This document shows, one piece after another, positions 15,708-24,048 of a DNA stretch of 64,000 nt. How positions within the stretch are numbered: the first letter of the stretch is position 1; every line of letters begins with the position of its first letter. The DNA is taken from contig JAWKVW010000019.1 in assembly GCA_041397845.1 (NCBI GenBank), positions 8,534 through 72,533 on the forward strand. Direction: 5' to 3'. The DNA is from JAKPQE01 sp041397845. GTDB lineage: Bacteria > Pseudomonadota > Alphaproteobacteria > Rhizobiales > JAKPQE01. A model generated the notes under the pieces. It was given only the letters and a program-made list of their open reading frames with translations. It made no database searches and had not been told where the DNA came from. The translations under genes were made by a program, and so were the position numbers.

Positions 15708-16708
15708 TGACCGGACTGATGCTCGGCCTGCGAATGCCGACGCCGTTTCCGCCGGGGCATCTGCCGCTGGCGACGCTCTCGGCGGATTTCATTGCCGGTA
15801 CGGCGAGCCGGAGCGGCGTGCCGGTGGCGCTCGCAAGCGCAGTCGCCTGCCAGCGCGCCTCGACCGGTTGCTATACGAGCCTTGCCGGCGTCGTTTCGAC
15901 CGTCGCTGCAAATCTCCTGCGTCGGGGCGATCGTGGCCTCCTTGTCGAGGGTGCGCGCACCAACCTTGTCTCGCGGTCGTCCGACCTTGCCGCCTGGACG
16001 CCGGCCGGGGCGACGATCGCGCTCGACAACATCGCTTCGCCCGACGGCACGACCGGCGGCGACACGATTTCCAGCAACGGGGCGAGCGCCGACAACAATC
16101 TCGGCCGGCAGTTTTCCGATCTTGCCGGCACGGCTTTCACCTATTCGATGTATGTCGGCCGCAAGACCGGCACGCCGGGCTATACGCACCGGATCACGCT
16201 GCGCTATTCCGGGGCCGCCGAAGTCGTCTATCTGGCACTGTCGCTCGATCCGGTCAGCGGCGCGGCGAGCGTTCTCTCCGTCGCGCTGCCGGACGCCATT
16301 GCGGTCGAGGCGGTCGGCAACTGGTGGCGGCTGACGGTGACGCGGACCTATCCGGTCACGGCGGGGTCGCTGACCGTGCGGCTCTATCCGGCCTATGACA
16401 CGATTGCCGCGACGATGCCGGTCTGGCAGGCGCAGCTCGAGGCGGCGGCCGGCGCGACCTCGCCGATTCCGACGCTTGCCGATCCGGCGACGCGGGCGGC
16501 CGATGTCGTCACGGCCGCGGTCACCTCCGGCAGCTACGACGTGCTCGTTCGGGACGGGGCCGGCGGCGAATGGCGGAACGGTGTCGCCGTCTCCGGCGGC
16601 AGCTACACGGTCACGCCACGCAGCGGCCAGCGGTTCATCACACGGCTGGCGCTTTATCCGGCCGGGCTCGTCTCGGCCGAGGACAAGGCAGCGCTGCTTG
16701 CCGCCTGA
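15704..16708 (+). CDS. Head-spike fibre-type protein, GTA/phage-like (GhsB analogue)
   Basis: A 334-residue beta-rich protein. Residues about 73-95 (RGLLVEGARTNLVSRSSD) match the segment typical of phage head spike fibre and carbohydrate-binding tail proteins. A jelly-roll-like module follows, with periodic aromatic and glycine positions (WWRLTVTRTY near 207). The C-terminal region GEWRNGVAVSGGSYTVTP may be the receptor-facing or oligomerising part. It is translationally coupled to the spike base gene. In R. capsulatus, GTA head spikes help particles attach to capsular polysaccharide. The last 55 bases are convergently overlapped by the next gene. Confidence 0.65.
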   Translation: MMTGLMLGLRMPTPFPPGHLPLATLSADFIAGTASRSGVPVALASAVACQRASTGCYTSLAGVVSTVAANLLRRGDRGLLVEGARTNLVSRSSDLAAWTPAGATIALDNIASPDGTTGGDTISSNGASADNNLGRQFSDLAGTAFTYSMYVGRKTGTPGYTHRITLRYSGAAEVVYLALSLDPVSGAASVLSVALPDAIAVEAVGNWWRLTVTRTYPVTAGSLTVRLYPAYDTIAATMPVWQAQLEAAAGATSPIPTLADPATRAADVVTAAVTSGSYDVLVRDGAGGEWRNGVAVSGGSYTVTPRSGQRFITRLALYPAGLVSAEDKAALLAA

Positions 16709-17643
16709 GCGGCGAAGCGTTCAACCTCATCGCACAGCGATCGAAGGACCGGGGCGGGCGCTCCGGCCCGGTCGAGAATGATGCGGCAGTCGGCGGCGAG
16801 ATCGGCCATGTCGTCGGGTGCCGCGTTGGCGTGGCCGTCGACGGCGAATTCGGCGAGCTCCGACGCAAAGAACCGGCGAAGGATGGCAGCGATGATGCCG
16901 TCGGGCAGGAAACGCACTGCAAGGCGCAGTTTCGGCGGCGACGGCGTGAAACCCAGCGCGGCAACGGCGGCGAACCCCTCCCTTGTGCCGCGGGCGAGGG
17001 CGCTGAGGTTCCCCGGGCTTGCGGCAAGGGCGGCCGAGCGACCGCCAGACCGGTAGAGCGCGCCGCAGAGCGCGACAATGAAGGCTGCATGGCACATCAG
17101 CCAGGCTTCCATGTCGGCGACAATCGCCGTCGCAAATCCGGCGTCGGCAAATATTCCCGCGAGCACCGCCGGCCGGGCCGGATCGGCACCGCGCACCGGG
17201 CCGAAGCTCGTCGGCTGGTCGGAGACGGCGGCATAGCGCACGGTGGCGCCGTCGTGGACGCCGCCGGCGCCGGAGAAGCCGAAGAAGGTTCGCTCGCCGC
17301 CGAGCCGATCAACGAGGTCGCCGACACGCAGCGGGCAATTGACGAGAAAGAGGATGTCCGGCCGGCCGGCGAGGGCTTCGACAACGGGCAGGACACTGTC
17401 GATCTGGCGATCGCGGACGGCGATGGCGACAAGGTCATATGCCTCGGCCGAGGGCGCGGCGACGGCTCGGGCAGGGGCGAGGTCGCGCGCTCCGGAGACG
17501 ATATCCTCGATGATGACGCCATGCTCGGAGAGCTCGCCGAGGCGCCGGCCGCGGGCGAGAATTTCAACGTCGTGGCCGCGCATGGAAAGGCGGGCGCCGT
17601 AGAGCGTGCCGATGATGCCGGCGCCGATGACGAGGATTTTCAT
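16654..17643 (-). CDS. PanE/ApbA-family ketopantoate reductase-like protein
   Basis: NAD(P)-dependent 2-dehydropantoate reductase-like protein, 329 residues. The N-terminal Rossmann motif is GAGIIGTLYGARLS (residues 7-20), and the C-terminal helical ApbA domain covers about residues 175-320. The ATG giving MKILVIGAG is preferred over one five codons upstream. True ketopantoate activity is uncertain, since many PanE-like proteins act on other substrates; panC occurs separately at about 40.5 kb. It is divergent from a TetR gene across 95 bases and its 3' end overlaps the spike fibre gene on the opposite strand. Confidence 0.8.
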   Translation of the reverse strand: MKILVIGAGIIGTLYGARLSMRGHDVEILARGRRLGELSEHGVIIEDIVSGARDLAPARAVAAPSAEAYDLVAIAVRDRQIDSVLPVVEALAGRPDILFLVNCPLRVGDLVDRLGGERTFFGFSGAGGVHDGATVRYAAVSDQPTSFGPVRGADPARPAVLAGIFADAGFATAIVADMEAWLMCHAAFIVALCGALYRSGGRSAALAASPGNLSALARGTREGFAAVAALGFTPSPPKLRLAVRFLPDGIIAAILRRFFASELAEFAVDGHANAAPDDMADLAADCRIILDRAGAPAPVLRSLCDEVERFAAQAASSAALSSAETSPAG

Positions 17644-17676
17644 GGGTGTGGCTCTCACGAAACGAGGTTTCTTAAA

Positions 17677-17690
17677 GCAATTATTATTGC
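17677..17690. promoter_or_regulatory. Palindromic operator candidate between PanE-like and TetR genes
   Basis: GCAAT-TATT-ATTGC is an inverted repeat with five-base arms in an AT-rich patch of the 95-base divergent spacer. TetR-family regulators commonly bind such sites and control themselves and the divergent gene. It is 34 bases from the PanE-like start and 49 from the tetR start. Confidence 0.45.
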
Positions 17691-17738
17691 ATTTAGATAT
17701 TCTGGTAAAGCCACAAACGATGCATTAGGTTCGGCGGC

Positions 17739-18353
17739 ATGATGACCGAAAAGACGGGAGTGGCGCGGCGGCCCGGCGGGCGGAGCGCGCGCGTGACGAA
17801 GGCTGTCCTTGCGGCGGCGATGGCGGAATTGGCCGAGAACGGCGCCGGCGGACTGTCCGTCGCGGCGGTCGCGGCGCGCTCGGGTGTGCATGCGACGTCG
17901 ATCTACCGGCGCTGGGGCAATGCGGCGCGGCTGGGGCTGGAGGCGGCGCTGGCGGCGGCCGAGGAGCGGCTGCCGGTGCCCGACACGGGGGCGCTGCGCG
18001 GCGATCTGATGCTGTTTCTCGGGGCGCTCGATCTGCATGTGCGCACGCCGCTCGGCCGGTCGCTGCTGGTGCTCTCGGAGCTTGCCGATGTGGCGACGGC
18101 CGAGGCGCGGGCGGCGTTCTGGCGGGAGCGGTTCGGCCTTGCCCGGCTGATGTTCACGCGGGCGGCGGCGCGCGGCGAGATTGCCCGCACGACGGACGCC
18201 GATTTCGCCCTGCAGTTCGCGATCGCGCCGATCTATCTGCGGGCGCTGGTGCTGCAGGTGCCGTTCGAGGCGACCTACCTCGCCCGGCATGTCGAGACGG
18301 TGCTGCAGGCGTTCGCGCCGCCGGCGCAAATTCCGGGCGACGCAGATATCTGA
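17739..18353 (+). CDS. TetR/AcrR-family transcriptional regulator
   Basis: A 204-residue one-component repressor. The N-terminal helix-turn-helix is at about residues 39-61 (LSVAAVAARSGVHATSIYRRWGN, the usual TetR recognition helix). The rest is an all-helical ligand and dimer domain with a C-terminal TetR_C-like region (RSLLVLSELADV...). Its divergent neighbour is a PanE-like reductase and the shared spacer holds a palindrome, so local autoregulation is the simplest reading. The ligand is unknown. It converges with the helicase gene, with nine bases between the stops. Confidence 0.85.
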   Translation: MMTEKTGVARRPGGRSARVTKAVLAAAMAELAENGAGGLSVAAVAARSGVHATSIYRRWGNAARLGLEAALAAAEERLPVPDTGALRGDLMLFLGALDLHVRTPLGRSLLVLSELADVATAEARAAFWRERFGLARLMFTRAAARGEIARTTDADFALQFAIAPIYLRALVLQVPFEATYLARHVETVLQAFAPPAQIPGDADI

Positions 18354-18362
18354 CCCGCGGGT

Positions 18363-20702
18363 TCAGTGCCGCTCGACGAAGCTGTCGAGCACCTTCTTGG
18401 CGCCGGTCTTCTCGAAGTCGATGGAGAGCTTGTTGCCCTCGATGCGGGTGATGCGGCCATAGCCGAATTTCTGGTGAAAGACGCGCTCGCCGACGGCAAA
18501 GGCCGACGCGGTCTCGACGACGCTCTTTGCAACGAGTTCGCCGTCGATGAGGCGCGGCGTCGTGCGGCCGGCGCCAGGCCGGGCGGTTGCCGTGCGCCCG
18601 GCATTTGCCTTGGCGCGCTGCCAGCCGGGAGTTGAATAGCTCGAGGAGAACGGATCGGCGTTCTGGTAGGGGCCACCGAAGCGGCTGCCGCCGCCATAGC
18701 CGCCATAGCTCGAGCCGCTCTCGATCACCTCGACATGGGCCTCGGGAAGCTCGTCGAGGAAGCGCGAGGGCAGGGTCGTCTGCCAGAGGCCGTGGATGCG
18801 GCGGTTCGAGGCAAAGCGGATCTTTGCCCGGCGTTTTGCCCGGGTGATGCCGACATAGGCAAGGCGCCGCTCTTCCTCGAGGCCGGAGCGGCCGCCCTCG
18901 TCGAGGGCGCGCTGGTGCGGAAACAGGCCCTCTTCCCAGCCGGGCAGGAAGACGGTGTCGAATTCGAGGCCCTTGGCCGAATGCAGCGTCATCAGGTTGA
19001 CGGCGTCGATGGCGGCTTCCTCGGTCGTGTCCATGACGAGGGCGATATGCTCGAGGAAGCCGGGCAGGGACTCGTAGTCCTCCATCGAGCGGATGAGTTC
19101 CTTCAGGTTCTCCAGCCGGCCGGGCGCGTCGGGCGAGCGATCCTTCTGCCACATGTCGGTGTAGCCGGATTCCTCGAGGATTATTTCGGCCAGCTCGGTG
19201 TGCGGCAGGTGATCGAGCTGCTCGCGCCAGCGCTGGAACATGCGCACGAGGCCGGCAAGGGCGCTGCGGGCGCGCGGCTTCATCTCCTCGGTCTCAATGA
19301 GATCGGCGGCAGCCTGCAGGAGCGGGATGTTCTCGGCCCGGGCATAGCGATGGATGAGCGACAGCGTCGCCTCGCCAAGGCCACGGCGCGGCGTGTTGAT
19401 GATGCGCTCGAAGGCGAGGTCGTCGGCGGGTTGCGAGGTGACGCGGAAATAGGCGAGGGCGTCGCGGATCTCGGCGCGCTCGTAGAAGCGCGGGCCGCCG
19501 ATGACGCGATAATTGAGGCCGAGGGTGACGAAACGGTCTTCGAACTCGCGCATCTGGAAGGAGGCGCGCACGAGGATCGCCATCTCGTTGAGGGCGTGGC
19601 CGTCGCGCTGCAGGTCCTCGATCTCGGCGCCGATGGCGCGGGCCTCCTCTTCGGAATCCCAGGACGAGGCGACCTCGACCTTGTCACCCATGGCGCCCTC
19701 GGTGAACAGCGTCTTGCCGAGGCGGCCCTCGTTGTGGGCGATGAGATGGGAGGCGGCGCCGAGGATGTGGCCGGTGGAGCGGTAGTTGTTCTCGAGGCGG
19801 ATCACGGCGGCGCCGGGGAAGTCGCGCTCGAAACGCAGGATGTTGTCGACCTCGGCGCCGCGCCAGCCGTAGATCGACTGGTCGTCGTCGCCGACGCAGC
19901 ACAGGTTGCGATTGTTCTGCGACAGGAGACGGAGCCAGAGATACTGGGCGACGTTGGTGTCCTGATACTCGTCGACGAGCATGTAGCGGAAGCGGTGCTG
20001 CCAGGCGGCGAGTACGTCGGGATGCTGGCGGAACAGGCGGATCATCTCGACGAGAAGATCGCCGAAGTCGACGGCGTTGAGGACCTTCAGGCGAGCCTGA
20101 TAGGCCTTGTAGAGTTCGCCGCCGCGGCCGTTGGCATAGGCGTAGTCGTCGGCATTGCGCAGATCGTCCGGGCCAAGGCCGCGGTTCTTCCAGCCGTCGA
20201 TCATGCCGGCGAGCTGGCGGGCCGGCCAGCGCTTCTCGTCGATGTTCTCGGCCTGGATGAGCTGCTTCAGCAGGCGGATCTGGTCGTCGGTATCGAGGAT
20301 GGTGAAATTCGGCTTGAGACCGACGAGCTCGGCATGGCGGCGCAGGATCTTGACGCCGATCGAATGGAAGGTGCCGAGCCACTGCATGCCCTCGACGGCA
20401 TCGCCGACGAGCTGGCCGATGCGCTCGCGCATCTCGCGGGCCGCCTTGTTGGTGAAGGTGACGGCGAGAATTTCCTGGGCACGGGCCGAGCGGGTGGCAA
20501 GGATGTGGGCGATGCGGGTGGTCAGCACGCGGGTCTTGCCGGTGCCGGCGCCGGCGAGCACGAGAACAGGGCCGTCGATGGTCTCGACGGCGCGGCGCTG
20601 CTCGCCGTTGAGGCCGGAGAGATAGGGCGCGCCGCCGCCGCCGAGCGCCCGCGCGGCGATGCCGCCGGGGCGGGGATGGGGTGACGGGGCAAAATCTGAC
20701 AT
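18363..20702 (-). CDS. uvrD: UvrD/PcrA-family DNA helicase
   Basis: Superfamily 1A 3'-5' DNA helicase, 779 residues, used in nucleotide excision and mismatch repair and in clearing replication conflicts. Motifs: Walker A AGAGTGKTRV near residue 47, motif Ia TFTNKAAREM, Walker B VDEYQDTN near 245, GDDDQSIYGWRGA, motif V TLHSAKGLEF and motif VI AYVGITRAKRR. The C-terminus has a glycine-rich linker and a Tudor-like end (GERVFHQKFGYGRI...), as in PcrA/UvrD. The ATG giving MSDFAPSPHP has AAAGG just upstream; longer upstream frames lack homology-like sequence. Gene symbols uvrD, pcrA and uvrD2 are used interchangeably in related genomes. Confidence 0.93.
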   Translation of the reverse strand: MSDFAPSPHPRPGGIAARALGGGGAPYLSGLNGEQRRAVETIDGPVLVLAGAGTGKTRVLTTRIAHILATRSARAQEILAVTFTNKAAREMRERIGQLVGDAVEGMQWLGTFHSIGVKILRRHAELVGLKPNFTILDTDDQIRLLKQLIQAENIDEKRWPARQLAGMIDGWKNRGLGPDDLRNADDYAYANGRGGELYKAYQARLKVLNAVDFGDLLVEMIRLFRQHPDVLAAWQHRFRYMLVDEYQDTNVAQYLWLRLLSQNNRNLCCVGDDDQSIYGWRGAEVDNILRFERDFPGAAVIRLENNYRSTGHILGAASHLIAHNEGRLGKTLFTEGAMGDKVEVASSWDSEEEARAIGAEIEDLQRDGHALNEMAILVRASFQMREFEDRFVTLGLNYRVIGGPRFYERAEIRDALAYFRVTSQPADDLAFERIINTPRRGLGEATLSLIHRYARAENIPLLQAAADLIETEEMKPRARSALAGLVRMFQRWREQLDHLPHTELAEIILEESGYTDMWQKDRSPDAPGRLENLKELIRSMEDYESLPGFLEHIALVMDTTEEAAIDAVNLMTLHSAKGLEFDTVFLPGWEEGLFPHQRALDEGGRSGLEEERRLAYVGITRAKRRAKIRFASNRRIHGLWQTTLPSRFLDELPEAHVEVIESGSSYGGYGGGSRFGGPYQNADPFSSSYSTPGWQRAKANAGRTATARPGAGRTTPRLIDGELVAKSVVETASAFAVGERVFHQKFGYGRITRIEGNKLSIDFEKTGAKKVLDSFVERH

Positions 20703-20877
20703 GGAACCTTTGGAACCTCGGCGGCGAATCTCTCGAACGAGGGAACAATATAGCAACCGCAAGCACAAACCGTAGGTCCCGGACGAGAAAAGCTCGGCGC
20801 GGGCCGCTCCCGCCGTGACGCGGGAGAATGGCGCCCTACATCGACGGTGAGGATTTGCTTCAAGGGGAGGAACAACC

Positions 20878-21708
20878 ATGTGCGATCTTGACGGATGCGG
20901 CGCGCACAACGACCTGCCGCCGATCGTCATCCGGGAAACCGACCGGCGGGCCTTCCTCATCGGCGCCGCCAGCCTGCCGCTCGCGGCCATTCTCTTCGAT
21001 CCGGAACTGGCGGCGGCGAGCGCGGCGCGGACCGAGGCCGTGCGCTTCCCGGCGGCGGGCGGGGCGGCCGAGGCGGGCGGGTTCCTTGCCGTGCCGGAGA
21101 CGACGCCGGCCGGAGCGCTCGTTCTCATCCACGAATGGTGGGGCCTCAACGACCAGATCAAGGCCGTGGCGCAGGCCTTTGCCGATGCCGGCTATCTCGC
21201 CCTCGCGGTCGATCTTTATGGCGGCAAGGTCGCGGGAACGGCCGACGAGGCGACGGCGCTCGTGCAGGGGCTCGATCCGGCGGCGGCGACGGCAACGCTC
21301 GCCGGGGCGATCGAGTGGCTGCGCGGCCACGAAAAGGGCAATGGCAAGGTCGGCACGGTCGGCTGGTGCTTCGGCGGCGGCTGGTCGCTCAATGCCTCGA
21401 TCGCGGCGCCGGTCGATGCGACGGTCATCTACTATGGCGCCGTGACGCGCAAGGCGGACGAGCTTGCCCGTCTGAACGGCCCGGTGCTCGGGCATTTCGG
21501 CACGCTCGACAAGCGCATCAACAAGGAAATGGTATCCGGCTTCGAGGCGGAGATGGCCAAGGCCGGCAAGGCGGACAGGCTGACGGTCAACTGGTACGAG
21601 GCCGACCACGCCTTCGCCAACCCGACCGGAGCGCGCTACGACGCCGAGGACGCAAAGCTTGCGTGGGAGCGCACGCTCGACTTCCTGAAGGGTACGCTTT
21701 CTGTCTGA
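20878..21708 (+). CDS. Dienelactone hydrolase-family protein with Tat-like signal
   Basis: Alpha/beta hydrolase of the dienelactone hydrolase family, 276 residues. Family residues are visible: IHEWWG near residue 83, nucleophile elbow GWCFGG with Cys near 163, and catalytic His in EADHAFANP near 242. Before the fold is TDRRAFLIGAASLPLAAILF (residues 21-40), a twin-arginine-type export signal, so the enzyme probably works in the periplasm. The substrate is not known. An AAGGGGAGGA ribosome site precedes the ATG. It converges with the ClC gene, with three bases between the stops. Confidence 0.85.
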   Translation: MCDLDGCGAHNDLPPIVIRETDRRAFLIGAASLPLAAILFDPELAAASAARTEAVRFPAAGGAAEAGGFLAVPETTPAGALVLIHEWWGLNDQIKAVAQAFADAGYLALAVDLYGGKVAGTADEATALVQGLDPAAATATLAGAIEWLRGHEKGNGKVGTVGWCFGGGWSLNASIAAPVDATVIYYGAVTRKADELARLNGPVLGHFGTLDKRINKEMVSGFEAEMAKAGKADRLTVNWYEADHAFANPTGARYDAEDAKLAWERTLDFLKGTLSV

Positions 21709-21711
21709 AAA

Positions 21712-23337
21712 TCAGTGTTCCTCGAGGCTCGTCTCGATGAGCGTCGAGTTGAAATAGGCCAGTGCCTTGACGTGCTCGACATAGCCGACGAGGCGATCCG
21801 GCGCGTCCGGGGCAGCAACGGCGATGGCGGCGCCGCCGGTCTCGTCGAAGGTGCGGAGCGCTTTCTCCAGGGTGTCGTCGGACTTGAGACGAACGCCCTC
21901 GGCAAGGTCCGGCATCGGGCCGCCGTCCGGCCCGAGCGGGCTCATGAAGGCGGCAACGCGAACCGTGCGGACAAGCTGGCGGTGCGGACCCTCCTGGAGG
22001 ATGAGGCCGCGCATCTCGAGCTGCCAGTGGAAATAGGAGCGGCCGTGAATGGCCAGCGTCAGGCCGGTGGAGATCGAGATGGCAAGGAGCAGGGCGAGCG
22101 TCAGGGCGTAGCCGCCGGTCAGCTCGAACACCATGACGGCTGTCGAGATCGGCGCGCCGAGAACCGCGGCGGCGACGGCGCCCATGCCAAGGATGGCGTA
22201 TAGCCCCTGGCTCGATGCCATGTCGGGAAAGGCGGCGGCGGCGATGACGCCGAAGGCGCCGCCGGTCATGGCGCCGAGATAGAGCGAGGGGGCGACGATG
22301 CCGCCGCCGAAGCGCGAGGCGAGCGTTATTGCGGTCGCGGCCGTCTTCAGCACGATCAGCATCAGCATCGTCGACAGCGACAGCCAGTTGTAGAGAGCGG
22401 CGTTGGTTGCCTGATAGCCGACGCCGAGGATCTGCGGCGCGAAAATGCCGATCGTTCCGACCATCAGGCCGCCGACGACGGGCCGCTGCCAGAGCGGTAC
22501 GTCGACATGGCGCGCGACCCAGTCGGTGCCGATGAGGGCGAACTGGAAGAGCACGGCGACGAGCGCGGCGACGAGGCCGAGCAGGGCGAAGGCCGGCACC
22601 TCCAGATAGGACGTGATCTGGTATGGCGGCACGGCGAAAGCGGCAATGTCGCCGAACCAGAAGCGCGACAGCACGGTGCCGGTCACCGAGGCGAGCACGA
22701 TCGGCACGAAGGCGCGCATGGCGTAGTGGCCGAGGATCACCTCATGGGCAAAGAGCACGCCGGCAATCGGCGTGTTGAAGGAGGCGGAGACGGCGCCGGC
22801 AACGCCGCAGGCAAGCAGGGTGCGCCGGGTGGCGGCCGGCAGGTGAAAGGCACTGCAAAGGGTTGCCGCGACCGTTGCGCCGAGGTGGACGACGGGGCCC
22901 TCGCGGCCGGCGCTGGCGCCCGAGCCGAGCGACAGGGCGGCAAGGAAGGCCGAGCCGAGGCCCGGCCAGAAGCCGAGGTCGCGGCCGCCCTGCATGCGCG
23001 CCTCGATGACGTCGGCAACGCCGCTCGGCCGCTTGCCGGGCTGAACGAACTGCAGGAAAAGGCCGACGGCAAGACCGCCGACGGTCGGGGCGGCGAGGAT
23101 GACCCACCAGGGCGTCGCCAGCGCCATCGTCCAGACGTTCTCCGACATCGTGCCGAGCCAGGGGATCTGGAAGACGCCGATCGCGACGCGGAAGAGGATG
23201 GCGAAGGCGGAGGTGCCAAGGCCGATGACGATGGCCAGCAGCCAGACGAGCGGCTGGCGCCCGGCGAGGAAGGCCGACAGATTCGGAGCGACCCAGTTGC
23301 GCACGAGATCGATCTGGCGGGCAAGGAAGGCGCGCAT
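21712..23337 (-). CDS. ClC-family chloride channel/transporter
   Basis: Inner-membrane ClC protein, 541 residues, with the internal repeat architecture. Selectivity and gate motifs are SGVADVIEA near residue 105, GREGPVVHLG at about 144-153 with gating Glu E146, and FGGGIVAPSLYLGA in the second half. In the helix after FNTPIAGVLF the sequence is AHEV; by eye, the internal proton glutamate of ClC antiporters (second E of the IIEE motif) is replaced by Val. The C-terminal 110 residues form a weak CBS-like cytoplasmic tail. It may share a transcript with the thioesterase gene upstream. Confidence 0.88.
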   Translation of the reverse strand: MRAFLARQIDLVRNWVAPNLSAFLAGRQPLVWLLAIVIGLGTSAFAILFRVAIGVFQIPWLGTMSENVWTMALATPWWVILAAPTVGGLAVGLFLQFVQPGKRPSGVADVIEARMQGGRDLGFWPGLGSAFLAALSLGSGASAGREGPVVHLGATVAATLCSAFHLPAATRRTLLACGVAGAVSASFNTPIAGVLFAHEVILGHYAMRAFVPIVLASVTGTVLSRFWFGDIAAFAVPPYQITSYLEVPAFALLGLVAALVAVLFQFALIGTDWVARHVDVPLWQRPVVGGLMVGTIGIFAPQILGVGYQATNAALYNWLSLSTMLMLIVLKTAATAITLASRFGGGIVAPSLYLGAMTGGAFGVIAAAAFPDMASSQGLYAILGMGAVAAAVLGAPISTAVMVFELTGGYALTLALLLAISISTGLTLAIHGRSYFHWQLEMRGLILQEGPHRQLVRTVRVAAFMSPLGPDGGPMPDLAEGVRLKSDDTLEKALRTFDETGGAAIAVAAPDAPDRLVGYVEHVKALAYFNSTLIETSLEEH

Positions 23338-23357
23338 GGTCAGTCGTTCTCTCTCGA

Positions 23358-23873
23358 TCAGCCGGTCGGCCGCGGCTTTTTCGGAATGCCGATGACGTGG
23401 CCGACCTTTGGGTCGACCGGCAGGGCGCGGTGGGCCGCCATCATCGCCTCGAGCCGCGCCATGACGTCATCCGGAAAGGCGCTTGCCCGCTTCTTTTCCA
23501 TGTCAACATGCAGGAAGAGCTGCTCGCAGGCGGCCGCCACCCAGCCCTCGCCGGCGTGGCGCAGCTCCAGATAGACGTGGATGCGGCGGGCGTCATAGTC
23601 GAGAAGCTGCAGCGTGCCGGTGACGGGATGGTCGGGGGCGAGCTCGCGCAGATAGTGGGTGTGGAGCTCGACGGTGAAATAGGAGGCGTTGCGCTCCCTG
23701 ACGTAGTCCGGGCCGAGGCCGACGCCGATGAGGCCCGCATCGATGGTGCGATCGAAGAGGACGAGGTAGTAGGCGAAATTGAGGTGCCCGTTATAGTCGA
23801 TCCAGGCGGGCTCGATGGCCATCGGCCCGGTTCTGAAAGGGGCCGCGAATCCGGCGCTTTCCGCGGTGGTCAT
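23358..23873 (-). CDS. Thioesterase of the 4HBT hot-dog family
   Basis: A 171-residue hot-dog-fold acyl-CoA thioesterase. The catalytic-loop pattern DYNGHLNFAYYL near residue 26 is the usual D-x-x-G-H-x-N motif, and HTHYLRELAP near 71 is the second strand region. Similar proteins occur in carnitine/betainyl-CoA loci, but none of those genes flank this one. GGAGGAAGACG precedes the ATG. Its stop is 20 bases before the ClC start on the same strand, so co-transcription is likely. The substrate is undetermined. Confidence 0.8.
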   Translation of the reverse strand: MTTAESAGFAAPFRTGPMAIEPAWIDYNGHLNFAYYLVLFDRTIDAGLIGVGLGPDYVRERNASYFTVELHTHYLRELAPDHPVTGTLQLLDYDARRIHVYLELRHAGEGWVAAACEQLFLHVDMEKKRASAFPDDVMARLEAMMAAHRALPVDPKVGHVIGIPKKPRPTG

Positions 23874-24048
23874 CGTCTTCCTCCATCGCTTGCGCGCGGC
23901 GTTGTGCCGCCGCTGCCGGCTCTGCTCCAGAAGCCTTTAATCCTTCATGCGAAATTTGTTAGGTTGCGTCCAGTGTCTTGGGGCTGGCGGCGCGGGCCGG
24001 CGGCCCGCTCACCATGCCCGACAAGGGCGACAAGTCCGGGAGCGGCAA

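Noticed and set aside
15447..16708. A full prophage at the spike gene pair
   Set aside because: No capsid, portal, terminase, integrase, lysis or attachment-site sequences flank the pair, so only a spike cassette is supported.
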